This document shows, piece after piece, positions 6,747 through 14,962 of a stretch of DNA of 18,147 bases (position 1 is the stretch's first letter; each line of letters opens with the position of its first letter). The notes under the pieces were generated by a model. The model saw nothing but the letters and a program-made list of their open reading frames with translations, ran no database searches and had not been told where the DNA came from. Both the position numbers and the translations under genes were made by a program. Source of the stretch: Pelagophyceae sp. CCMP2097 (lineage: Eukaryota; Sar; Pelagophyceae). The DNA lies in the NCBI GenBank assembly GCA_026770575.1, contig MU657172.1, positions 708,247-726,393 of the forward strand, in the 5' to 3' direction.

Positions 6747-9025
6747 TCAGTGCCTGGGCAAGACGGCGTCGAGGAGTTCGTTGGAGAGGATGGCGTGCGG
6801 GTCGAGCAGCGCGCGCGTCGCGGCGAACGACTTGACGTCGAAGCGCGCCGCCAGGCGGTCGCCTAGGGGATTTGAGGTTATTTGAGGGTATTCGCGCGCG
6901 TGTAGAGGCGGGCCACCGCACGGACGGCGGCACGGGCGGCACGTTTGACTTACGCGAGACCTTTGCCTCGTCTTCGTCGGCGGGCCGCTCGATTTTGGCC
7001 CAGTGCTCGACAGCGCGGTACCTGGGCCAAAGCCCGTGTTCGCACAGTTTCTTGTAGCCCTCAAAGGCCTTGGTGATGGCCGACCGCTGCACGGGGTCCT
7101 CGGTGGGGAGGTACATGATGATGCCGACCCACGTGTGCAGCGCGGTTTTGTCGACATTGTTGAACGCGGGCGACATGTCCGACGTGCTCGACGACGACCA
7201 ACGCTGCTCGATGGGCGCCGGCGCCGGGATGTCGTGCTTTTCGATCATGGCAAGGAGGTCGGCCATGTAGCGCATGTCGGCGCCGCTCGGGCGGGCGTAC
7301 GTCCCAACTTCAAAGGCACACTCGTTGACCCACTGTTCCCCGCCGCACTCGAAATTCAACCTATCGGAAGACTCGCGGCTCCCTCGAGGCTGCCTCTAGA
7401 CGCACTTTTTCGACGAGTCTGCGACGTTAAAGCCCTGCGACCGGCGCCAAAACTCGGCCTCGGAACGGTTCGTCCGCTTCACGTGCTCCAGGTCCAGGGG
7501 GGCGTGCGCCTGCCTCGAATTTCAGGCTTTGATGCGGTCCACAGAGGGATGCGCAAAGGATTCGATGCGGGCCTCACCAGGAGGGCGTCGCGCAACTGCG
7601 CAAAGTTCTGACCGGGATCGACGGCCACGCCCGTGCACCGCTCGAGCAGCTCGCGCAGCGGCGCCACGCGCTCCGACTCCGGCATCGTCGGCCTGGCAGA
7701 ATAAGAGTTTCGTCGCGCTCGGGCCGCGAGGCGACGCACCCCGCGCCCTGGCCCTCGCCGAGCGGCGGCGGTAGCGTCGGGTTGTTCGTCACACAGACGA
7801 CGGCGTCGGCGTATGGGATCCACATGAATCTCGCGTGCCGGTTGTTCTGCAGGATCCTGCGGCGTCGCGTCAGAGTGGCGCGCGCTCCTAAGGAAGACGC
7901 ACTCGGCGTGGCGCGACACGGCCTCCGCGCGCGTGAGCACCGACGTGTGCTCGCGCAGCAGGTGCTTCGGCACGCAGCGCATCGTCGCCTCGACCTGGGG
8001 CGGCGGTGCGGCGGCGCGGAAAATGTACGTCCCTCTAGCAATCTCTCACGGCGCTGCTCGCGGTCTCGCGTTTCCTCCGAAAGGCCTTTTGACGCGGCTG
8101 TCGTGCGGCGACGCCGCAGGCGCCCAGGCCGACGCGGCACATGCGAAACAGCTTGCCGCCGTCGGCGTCGTCCGGCGAGACGTCGATGGTGCCCCGGCCC
8201 GGCGTCACAATCTTCAGCGCCAACACCTGCTCGTCGCACGGCGGCAGCGACGCGCCCGTGCCGTGCCTAAGTCGAGGTTCGTGACGCGCTCTGAAACGCT
8301 GACACGCTGACGCTTCCTCAAGAAGTACTCACGCGCCAACCTGCACAAAACCGCCGATCTGCTGCTGCGCGATGGAGGCCAGATTCTCCAGCGTGAGGTT
8401 GTACCTCGCACCCAATGCGTTAAAAAGAAAAATCTGGGGGCGCGTCGACAGGAGCTGCCCCCGCGATTCGGGGGCCGGCGGCGCGTCTTAAACTCACGGC
8501 GCGAGGGCGTCGAGGACCTGCTCGACGCGCGCACCGCACTGGACTCGGACGGTGCGCTTGTCGACGTCGACGTCTAGGATTTGGTCGCACAGGGCCAAGT
8601 TCAGCATGGAGCCCCCGGCCACCGCAAACGCGACCCCGTTCGGCGACAGTGTTGACCCGCACCTACGGGACGCGTCATCCGACGAGTCGGCTGGCCCGTC
8701 GCCGGCTGGCCCGTCGCCGGCGGCGGGACTCACGGTCGGAGAGGCTCGCGGCATTTGTGGTGCGCCTGGACGACGCGCTCCACCTCGGCCACGCTCTCCG
8801 GCGTGAAGACGCACAGAGGCGCGCACGAGTGCGTGTTCGACCTGGCGGCGCGTCGGCGCGGGCGCAGAGGGAGATTCCTGAAGAGGGTCTGCAAGCTTAT
8901 ACACACCAGTTGGTGATCCTGACTTCGTCCTCGTCCCCGTCGCACCACGCCGCGTGCGCCGCGTACGTCGACAGGCCCGCGCCCAACACGCGCGCCTGCC
9001 GCCGCAAGCCGCGAAGGAAGCTCAT
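6747..9025 (-). CDS. GLDH: L-galactono-1,4-lactone dehydrogenase, 11 exons, intact
   Basis: This mitochondrial flavoenzyme catalyses the last step of plant-type ascorbate synthesis, passing electrons to cytochrome c. Exons: 9025-8907, 8841-8734, 8662-8498, 8404-8333, 8266-8107 (or to 8050), 7994-7903, 7856-7740, 7692-7578, 7509-7406, 7360-6954, 6862-6747. They join in frame to 524 codons (543 with the longer exon 5) with no stop. Residues 1-25 (MSFLRGLRRQARVLGAGLST) look like a mitochondrial presequence. NWSNTH (39-44) opens the FAD domain. CGSTLSPNG (77-85) has Leu where covalent-flavin relatives have His. IGGFVQVGAHGTGA (147-160) keeps the Ala described in plants as the oxygen gatekeeper, favouring a dehydrogenase. 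FECGGEQW and APIEQRW (Glu402, Arg404) are the substrate-side motifs. The C-terminus is DPHAILSNELLDAVLPRH. Introns are GT-AG except for doubt at exon 5. Family assignment is secure. Confidence 0.95.
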
Positions 9026-9053
9026 GACGTCTGACGTGTATGGGAGTGACGTC
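9025..9053 (-). promoter_or_regulatory. Three TGACGT words at the GLDH start
   Basis: On the plus strand TGACGTC (9025-9031, overlapping the start codon), TGACGTG (9032-9038) and TGACGTC (9047-9053) occur within 29 bp. TGACG is the core of bZIP (as-1/CRE-like) sites in plants and animals. They may be 5' UTR sequence rather than promoter, and chance is possible in GC-rich DNA. Confidence 0.3.
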
Positions 9054-9098
9054 GCCGAAACGGGTGGGTGATGTCGCTAAAAGAATCATGGAAAAGCC

Positions 9099-9721
9099 CG
9101 TCTTCCTTCAAATCGGCCCTTGGGTCCCATGGTCGGCGTGGGCCTTGGGGGCGCGCGGAGATGCCAGCGCACCCTCTTGCGCCGAGATTCGTGATGGTAT
9201 TTGTTCCCCCCCTTGGAGCATTTTCGATGGCCAGTGACCGAGTAAAACCGAGTTGGCTACTCTGGCTACTCGGTCACACTTGCCGAGAAAAAACGAGCAA
9301 GAACTTTATAAAACTCAACCGAGTAAAACCGAGTAGGTGCCTCCTACCTCCAACGGCTCCAATTTAGTCGCGTGCCGTCGGCTTGGTCTGTGACTGCGGC
9401 GCGTTCGACGGCGCCTCGCCCGGATTCGCCCGAGCCGCCCTGGGGGGATTTATTAGAGCCGTTGGAGGTAGGAGACACCTACTCGGTTTTACTCGGTTGA
9501 GTTTTATAAAGTTCTTACTCGGTTTTATTCGGTAAGTGTGACCGAGTAGCCAGAGTAGCCAACTTGGTTTTACACTGTCACTGGCCTTCGAAAATGCTCC
9601 AAGGGGAAGAAAGAAAAAACACCATTACGAATCTCGGCGCAAGAGGGCGCGCTGGCATCTTCGCGCGCTCTCAAGGCCCACGCCGACCACGGGACACCAA
9701 GCGGGCCGATTTGAAGGAAGT
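9099..9721. mobile_element. Foldback element: arms of about 268 bp around an 86-bp GC-rich loop
   Basis: The left arm (TCTTCCTTCAAATCGG from 9101 to about 9366) and right arm (about 9452 to CCGATTTGAAGGAAG, 9706-9720) are inverted copies with few differences apart from small indels. Each arm holds tandem ACCGAGTAAAACCGAGT words and a smaller hairpin (GTGACCGAGT...ACTCGGTCAC, left arm about 9233-9275). The loop (9367-9451) is GC-rich. No ORF with a domain. It lies 74 bp upstream of the GLDH start codon, where the promoter should be. A long-TIR MITE or foldback transposon is the best description; superfamily unknown. Confidence 0.75.
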
Positions 9722-9807
9722 CCAACGGACGACTCAACTGAAACTTCTCCATGGGAGAAATTCTCCGGATAAGGAAGGCGGGAAAAGCCTGAGAATTCTA
9801 TCTCTAA

Positions 9808-10316
9808 CAGTGTGTCCATGGTCCTTTTTGCGTGTCAGACACGGCCGGTGGGGGTGGAGGGTGTCGGTACGTGGGGAGGGGGGGTCTGGGACCCTCCCTG
9901 CGCGGCTCGACGCGCCAATTCGGTGGAGGATAAGGGTCACGGAACCTGGCCATACGACCCTGGGCTTGTGGCTTTGCGCCACAAGACCTGCGCCGCGACT
10001 CGCGCGATGAGAGCCGATGCGACGACGAGGTAGCAACCATCGACCGAGACATCATCAAATATCTCAAAACACCATTTTAGGACTCCATTAAATCTTACAA
10101 GTCCCTTTTTTGAGATATTGCACCATCCCGGGCGCCTCGTTTGGGACCCGTCCGGGTTTGTTCCGGTGTTCCGGTGGAAGGGGGGGGTCTGGGACCCCCC
10201 CCCCAGCTTGCACCCTGTCCAAAAACCGGCTGCCAATACCTCTTCGCCGGTGGGGGAGGGGGTCCTGGACCCCCCCCTTCCGTGTCCGACACGAAAAAAG
10301 GACCATGGGCACACTG
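9808..10316. mobile_element. CAGTGTG-ended TIR element
   Basis: The left end CAGTGTGTCCATGGTCCTTT (9808-9827) and right end AGGACCATGGGCACACTG (10299-10316) are inverted copies, and the match continues through CGTGTCRGACACGG. G-run/C-run palindromes (GGGGGGTCTGGGACCCTCCC type) lie near both ends (9882-9900, 10185-10205, 10253-10280). The centre holds copy 1 of the 63-nt hairpin module. The CAGTG start recalls several cut-and-paste families, but no target duplication was seen and no transposase is present. Confidence 0.6.
10057..10120 (+). repeat. 63-nt hairpin module, copy 1
   Basis: It starts AATATCTCAAAA and ends TTTTTTGAGATATT, which pair as a stem around a loop of about 40 nt containing CATTTTAGGACTCCATTAAA. 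Homologous to copies at 11360-11420, 11773-11836 and 12676-12739. Confidence 0.6.
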
Positions 10317-10808
10317 ATACTGCAAAAAAATCCGTATATTCAGGCTCTAAAAAGCTTTGAAGGTCAATTTAAGAAGGGGGTGTTGCTTTATGGAAAGGGC
10401 GCGACAATCGTCGCCAAACTCAGGCCTTCGAGGAAATTCGACTATAATTGACCCAAGGAACGCGCTCGCGTGATCTCCGGTGAGTTTCGCGGCCTGTGAG
10501 AAAAGTTAGCAAAAGCGGGTCAAAAACTGCCTTTTGGGGGTTATAGTGTGTCGCGCGCGGTCGCAATCGGTCGTCCAGCGTGGCAGGCGCTCGCAGACGC
10601 CTCCGAGGCCTCTCCTGCCAAAAAATATATGGGGTCGGACGCTCCTGGGCGTCTGGGCGCCCTCGTTTTTACCGAAATGGAAATCGCCGCGGTTTGACTC
10701 GCAGGCCCCGCCAATCCGAGTGAATGCGCGGTGGGTGCATCGGCCACGACCCAAGGACAGACTCTGCGCCTTCAATCCATCGCTGTAAGGTGGGTTATGG
10801 GCGTCCCC

Positions 10809-10837
10809 AAACCTAAACCCGCCACGGGTTTAGGTTT
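10809..10837. repeat. 12-bp hairpin of telomere-like sequence
   Basis: AAACCTAAACCC (10809-10820) and GGGTTTAGGTTT (10826-10837) are perfectly complementary around the loop GCCAC. The arm resembles a degenerate TTTAGGG plant-type telomere unit. A single unit per arm is too little to call telomeric. Confidence 0.5.
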
Positions 10838-11012
10838 TTGAATATTGCGGCAGTGCGCCTAGTCGATATGTTTTTTGGTAAGATTTTCTGTTGGGTCATG
10901 CCGCACATAGTTGATCAGTGGGCCTGGGGGGGTGTATATTTTCACATGTACGACGCGTGTACAGGACGAGCAGCCAAATTCGCATGCCAAGCGGAGTAGA
11001 AACGTGAACGAG

Positions 11013-11085
11013 CAGGCTCGAACCCGCGACCTCATGCACGACATTTGAACTGGAGGGCCCATCGGACGAGCGGCCTAGAGCCGCC
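11013..11085 (-). promoter_or_regulatory. tRNA-like B box and T-arm relic
   Basis: The minus strand reads GAGGTCGCGGGTTCGAGCCTGC. The T-arm GCGGG/CCTGC pairs in all five positions (one G-T), and the loop TTCGAGC is canonical. Upstream, GGCCGCTCGTCCGATGGG is only a loose A-box match, and no anticodon stem forms. It is probably a tRNA pseudogene or SINE head, without a visible A-rich tail. Confidence 0.4.
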
Positions 11086-11359
11086 CACTGAAGATGGGCT
11101 CGATCTTGGATGACCCATGTGATGGAGTTGCGCATGAAAATGCAAGATTTTTGCGATAATCCAAGGTGACGGGCACGCAGTTCATGCGAGGAGTGGGGGC
11201 TCCTATGGACCCAAAAAGAGGACTACCGCGGCCTATAGGACCCATGTACCTACCACAAACCCCCTCGAGGTGGAAGCGTACGCATGCGACCCGTGGCACG
11301 GCTTTTCCTTTCCACCCCGACTTCGGATTTACATAAACACACACCGAAACAGAAACAAC

Positions 11360-11420
11360 AAATATCTCAAAAAATATTTTTAATACCCTCATCAATTCTT
11401 CAAAATCCCTTATTGAGAAC
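11360..11420 (+). repeat. 63-nt hairpin module, copy 2 (divergent)
   Basis: It starts AAATATCTCAAAAAATATTT and ends AATCCCTTATTGAGAAC, so the right half of the stem has lost its final GATATT. It lies outside any element border I could define. Confidence 0.5.
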
Positions 11421-11731
11421 ACAGCCGAATCCGCAACTGGCCATTGCAGCAGCCTAAAAAATAGGATATCTCGCACGGGCGTCTCTCGGGTAGGCCGGGT
11501 AAAGGCTGTCACGTGCCCGGGGCGTTGAAAGCGGCACTCAAAAGCCCGCAAGGCTCAAATACGGCGATTTTTGTGAGGATTCGGCGCCAAGAAGCGCGAA
11601 TCGCGCGGAAAAAATGCAACCACTCGATTTTCCGCCCCCGTTTCCGTCAAAAGCATGGGAAAGACCGCATAAATCGGGCCGTCGCCGGCGAAATTGAAAA
11701 TGCAACACCCCCCTTATTTAATAAAGAGCCT

Positions 11732-12072
11732 GGTCAATTTAAGAACCGACGAAAAATTCGATAAACGACGTTCAATATCTCAATAGGGCATTTATAAGAC
11801 CCAATCAAAACCCATTAAATCCCTTATTGGGATATTATCCGGCTCCAGGGGCCCGGTTCTTAATCTGACCAAGTTTTTTAAAGAACCGATGGTCGGTCCG
11901 GACTCTGCCTATGCTAAATTTCTCACAGAGGCCCTACGCGGACGCCATCATTTGGGGGTGTGTGGAGGGGACCCAGGCGCGTCCCCTGGCAGCGTCAAAA
12001 CCGCAAACAATGGCGTCGCCGGGCCTCTGATTTTTTTTCGCTTAGCCGGTTCTTAAATTGACCTTTACTCTA
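11732..12072 (+). mobile_element. MITE-like element, left copy of the 1.07-kb palindrome
   Basis: It is bounded by GGTCAATTTAAGAACCG (11732-11748) and its inverse CGGTTCTTAAATTGACC (12047-12063), followed by TTTACTCTA. The interior holds hairpin-module copy 3 (11773-11836) and a GC-rich block with TGGAGGGGACCCAGGCGCGT. Its inverted twin is 12438-12780. No coding capacity. Confidence 0.65.
11773..11836 (+). repeat. 63-nt hairpin module, copy 3
   Basis: It starts CAATATCTCAATAGGG and ends CCCTTATTGGGATATT. The two ends pair, partly by G-T, around a loop of about 32 nt with CATTTATAAGACCCAATC. Part of the left MITE-like copy. Confidence 0.6.
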
Positions 12073-12154
12073 TGATATCGGGATTTTTGAGGTCGTTTTC
12101 GTGCATTAAGAAATGGCGGGCGGTTCGCGCGGGCCCCCGAACGCGGTTGATGGC

Positions 12155-12377
12155 CCGCGGCCCCCAGGGGTTAGATAACCACTTGATCCAAGAGGCAACC
12201 GAGACTGCGGCCCCCAGGGGGGTGAAAACCCACTTAATCCAAGGTAGCAGTCGAGACTGCGCATCCAGAGGAGCGGCTGTTGACATGAAAATACGACACC
12301 ATCTGCCACTGACGTATGCCCTGGCAAAAGGGAATTCCGGTCCCAGTTCCAGGAGCCAGTTGAGAAAAGTGTATATA
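12155..12377 (+). repeat. Repeat family B, copy 2, between the palindrome arms
   Basis: It is inverted relative to 6205-6362. It carries a tandem duplication of about 51 bp (12158-12207 and 12208-12259, each starting GCGGCCCCCAGGGG and ending CGAGACT), where the other copy has one unit. It ends GAAAAGTGTATATAAAC. Its position between the palindrome arms suggests it was there before, or was carried with, the MITE-like copies. Confidence 0.65.
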
Positions 12378-12437
12378 AACATAATATCCCATTCTTATTG
12401 AGGTTTTTTGGTACCCAGACCCGGATTTGTGGGCTCT

Positions 12438-12806
12438 TAGAGTAAAGGTCAATTTAAGAACCGGCTAAGCGAAAAAAAAATCAGCGGCCCGGCGACGCCG
12501 TTGTTTGCAGTTTTGACGCTGCCAGGGGACGCGCCTGGGTCCCCTCCACCCACCCCCAAATCATGGCGTCCGCGGAGGACCTCTGTGAGAAATTTAGCAT
12601 AGGCAGAGTCCGGACCGACCATCGGTTCCTTAAAAACCGCCGGTCAGATTAAGAACCGGGCCCCTGGAGCCGGATAATATCCCAATAAGGGATTTAATGG
12701 ATTTTAATTGGGCCTTATAAATGCCTTATTGAGATATTGAACGTCTTTTGTCGATTTTTTCGTCGGTTCTTAAATTGACCAGGTTCTTAAATTGACCTTT
12801 ACTCTA
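12438..12806 (-). mobile_element. MITE-like element, right (inverted) copy of the palindrome
   Basis: It starts TAGAGTAAAGGTCAATTT (12438), the inverse of the left copy's end, and closes with CGGTTCTTAAATTGACC (12764-12780). An extra terminal unit AGGTTCTTAAATTGACC plus TTTACTCTAG follows (12781-12807), so this side has a doubled end. It matches the left copy closely over about 340 bp. Confidence 0.65.
12676..12739 (-). repeat. 63-nt hairpin module, copy 4
   Basis: Read on the minus strand it starts CAATATCTCAATAAGGC and ends CCCTTATTGGGATATT. It is nearly identical to copy 3 and lies in the inverted MITE-like copy. Confidence 0.6.
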
Positions 12807-12809
12807 GTT

Positions 12810-13780
12810 CGTTCAAAAAAAATCGTGTCGCGACGCGCCGCCGCTCCCTCGGGAGCACCGCTGTGATGCACAGGGTCGGTCGGCACTGCGGCGCGTCGGT
12901 CGGGGGGCGTTTGGGGCGGTGATTAGCATCGCGCGCTGGCGGCGGGAGGCCTGGCTCGCAACCGCGATGGAACGCCTCGACGCGGCGCGCTCGGGCCGAT
13001 GCTCCAGCGGTTGCAAACGGTGGACGCGGCCCGTGGTCACGACCGCGGCGCGCCGTCGCCGTAGGGGCCGTCGTCGGCGGTGCCGCCTTGCAGGTGCGGG
13101 GAGACAGACGACGGTGTCGTCCGCCAGCCGCGTTTGGCGCTCTCTCGCCTGGGCGGGGCGGGGACGCCGTGGTGACGCACGAGGGCCACGACGTCCAAAA
13201 CCCCCCAGTCGAGTCGACGGCTCTCGCGCAGCGGCCGCTCCGCCGCGCCAACCCTTCTGTCGCAGTCCGACGCACTGTGTGCTCCGCGCGTCGGCGGCTG
13301 AGACGCCGAGAGGCAACGATTCCGCGCGAGTGACGCGAGGGACGCAAGCGCGCATTCGGAGTTCAGAAGCGAATCGGACGGCCCGACCTTTCCCAGAGCT
13401 CCAGTTCGTGTTGGCGAAGCTCCTGCCCCGTCTCAAGCCGCTCATGTCCATTCAAACGCCGTTTGACGATCGAGGATGCGCGATGACTTCCGACACACTC
13501 CTCTTCGATCGACGTCGATGGTATCGGCGTTTCACCTTGATGGGATCCAGCTGGAAGACCCCGGAGGTCTTCCGAGCCGGCTAGGCTATCACCCTGGAGA
13601 GCAGTCCGCCGCACCGGCAAGCACCGCCAGACCCAACCTCAAAAACGCGACCCAAACCGACCGATCTCGACGCCCGCACGCCGGAATTGGGCCCCGTTTT
13701 GAGCTGCGCACGTGCACATAGGCCCGCTCGATGCGGGGCCGCAAGCTCAGCACCGGCGCACGCCACGCGCGCAAGATAAT
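12810..13780. other. GC-rich stretch with long but unrecognised ORFs
   Basis: ORFs of 182-221 codons overlap on both strands (plus 12919-13584; minus 13451-12813 and 13347-12799). All are Arg/Ala/Pro-rich and none shows a domain I know, as expected of GC-rich sequence without stops. The sharp rise in GC against the AT-rich repeats on both sides suggests old coding or genic DNA, perhaps a decayed gene or element interior. I do not assign a strand or function. Confidence 0.3.
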
Positions 13781-13791
13781 CGTGAATCCTT

Positions 13792-13821
13792 CAAAAGTGA
13801 GAGGTCTCTCTCTCACTTTTG
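13792..13821. repeat. Perfect 12-bp hairpin
   Basis: CAAAAGTGAGAG (13792-13803) pairs fully with CTCTCACTTTTG (13810-13821) around the loop GTCTCT. It may be a small element end or a chance palindrome. Confidence 0.4.
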
Positions 13822-13873
13822 GCCGAATTGCCAAATGCACCTCCAGATCCCGATAGGAAAGGCATTTTTTTCA

Positions 13874-14037
13874 AAATTACAAGAGCGCGCGAGGCACACG
13901 GCCCGGGAGGACCCGACTTCGAGCGAAGGATACAGGCAAATCCCATAGCAACGCCCACATAAATTACAAGAGCGCGCCGGAGGCACACGGAGGACCCGAA
14001 GGATACAGCCAAATCCCATTGCAATGCCCACGTAAAT
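13874..14037. repeat. Tandem duplication of the family A 3' segment
   Basis: Two units, 13874-13960 and 13961-14037, both start AAATTACAAGAGCGCGC and end in CGCCCACATAAA or TGCCCACGTAAA. The second lacks about 11 bp (CTTCGAGCG region). A single inverted copy is at 5063-5150. Confidence 0.65.
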
Positions 14038-14311
14038 AATTGAAATTATTTAACTAATCGCTGAACTTTCAAATCCTCCTTATCTTTATTTTTATTATTT
14101 TATTTCTTATTGAGCTATTTATTTTTTCTTTTTTTTGCGGCCGACCAGATTCGAACCTGTGACCAAAAACTTCTTCTATGATGATTCCAATGAGGCTCCT
14201 GCTCGACCTCAACTCCCAATTTTAGCGATCGCATCAACCACCAATCGCTAAATCGGCCGAGTTGCTGTTTTTTTCTTCCCAAAGGTGGAACCTCGGATTT
14301 GCTGGGCGACG

Positions 14312-14371
<60 letters not shown>

Positions 14372-14461
14372 TAATTGCCCCTGGTAATCCTTCAATCAAA
14401 GGACCCGAAGGGCCCTTGCCGTAAACTGACGTTGAATAAACGGCAAGGACCCTTCGGGTCC
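13874..14461 (-). mobile_element. Repeat family A, copy 2 (inverted)
   Basis: In minus orientation: hairpin head (arms 14461-14440 and 14422-14401, one difference), CTGT tract (14311-14370), stem TTTAGCGAT/ATCGCTAAA (14252-14244 with 14229-14221), B box GGTTCGAATCT (14158-14148), A/T-rich tail (14137-14085), then the duplicated 3' segment. The ORF over the CTGT tract (repeated SVCL) is a microsatellite translation, not a gene. Confidence 0.7.
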
Positions 14462-14479
14462 TGAATAAATAAATTTATT

Positions 14480-14795
14480 TTAACTAATCGCTGAATTTTG
14501 CGACCGACCAGATTCGAACCTCTGACCATCTTCTTCTTATATGATGATTCCGATGAGGCTCCTGCTCGACCTCCATTCCCAATTTAAGCGATCGCATCAA
14601 CCACCAATCGCTGAATCGGCCGAGTTGCTGCCCCTTCTTCCCCAAAGGTGTAACCTCACGGATTGACCCGGCGACAGACACACAGACACACAGACATACG
14701 GACAGACAAAATTGCCCCTGACAATCCTTCAATCAAAGGACCCGATGGGCCCTTGCCGTAAACTGACGTTGATTAAACGGCAAGGACCCTTCGGT
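14480..14795 (-). mobile_element. Repeat family A, copy 3
   Basis: Head-to-tail with copy 2 and in the same orientation: hairpin head (14795-14738, second arm missing one G), CTGT/CTGTGTGT tract (14674-14706), B box GGTTCGAATCT (14520-14510), then a short end at TTCAGCGATTAGTTAAA (14495-14479) without the long A-rich tail or 3' segment. It is either a truncated copy or a second family form. Confidence 0.65.
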
Positions 14796-14962
14796 CAAAA
14801 ATCGGAATAAGCATGAAAGAAGCTGCGCACCTGCGCGTGAACACACAAAAAAGATCTCTATCTTTGAGTGGTTACTCTACATCATTGGTTAGTTATTCCG
14901 GAACGGGATTGTAGAATCTTTGATTTCGCAATTTCAGTGATTTCGGGACGTGCAAGCACGTA

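Larger units (their letters stand above)
10317..11731. other. Gene-free stretch with scattered repeats
   Basis: No ORF here has a recognisable domain. GGTCAATTTAAGAA at 10361-10374 matches the termini of the 11732-12806 palindrome and is followed by GGGGGTGTTGC, whose inverse (GCAACACCCCCC) lies at 11702-11713. A 12-bp hairpin of telomere-like sequence lies at 10809-10837. A tRNA-like B box is on the minus strand near 11018-11028. A divergent hairpin module is at 11360-11420. The remainder (10440-10800, 11100-11340, 11430-11700) shows nothing I can name. Confidence 0.5.

Noticed and set aside
6355..7359. 334-codon minus ORF as a stand-alone gene
   Set aside because: It is GLDH exon 10 read through intron 10 into the wrong frame; splicing to 6862 restores the conserved C-terminus.
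7479..8239. Overlapping minus ORFs of 167 and 221 codons
   Set aside because: They are GLDH exons 5-8 fused through introns; the family alignment is recovered only by splicing.
9564..10451. Several 74-148-codon ORFs over the CAGTGTG element
   Set aside because: They cross the TIR and G-run palindromes and have Pro/Gly/Arg-rich shadows on both strands.
12813..13584. Opposed ORFs of 212 and 221 codons as genes
   Set aside because: Both strands are open over the same GC-rich DNA and neither shows a domain; kept only as an unexplained region.
14311..14370. GACA/GACAGACA tandem tract as a CRISPR-like array
   Set aside because: It is a tetranucleotide microsatellite with no spacers, and the window is eukaryotic.
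14115..14732. Two minus-strand ORFs with repeated SVCL and a shared WWLMRSLKLG block
   Set aside because: The repeats are CTGT microsatellite translation. The shared block is repeat family A sequence and is not kept in frame in copy 1.
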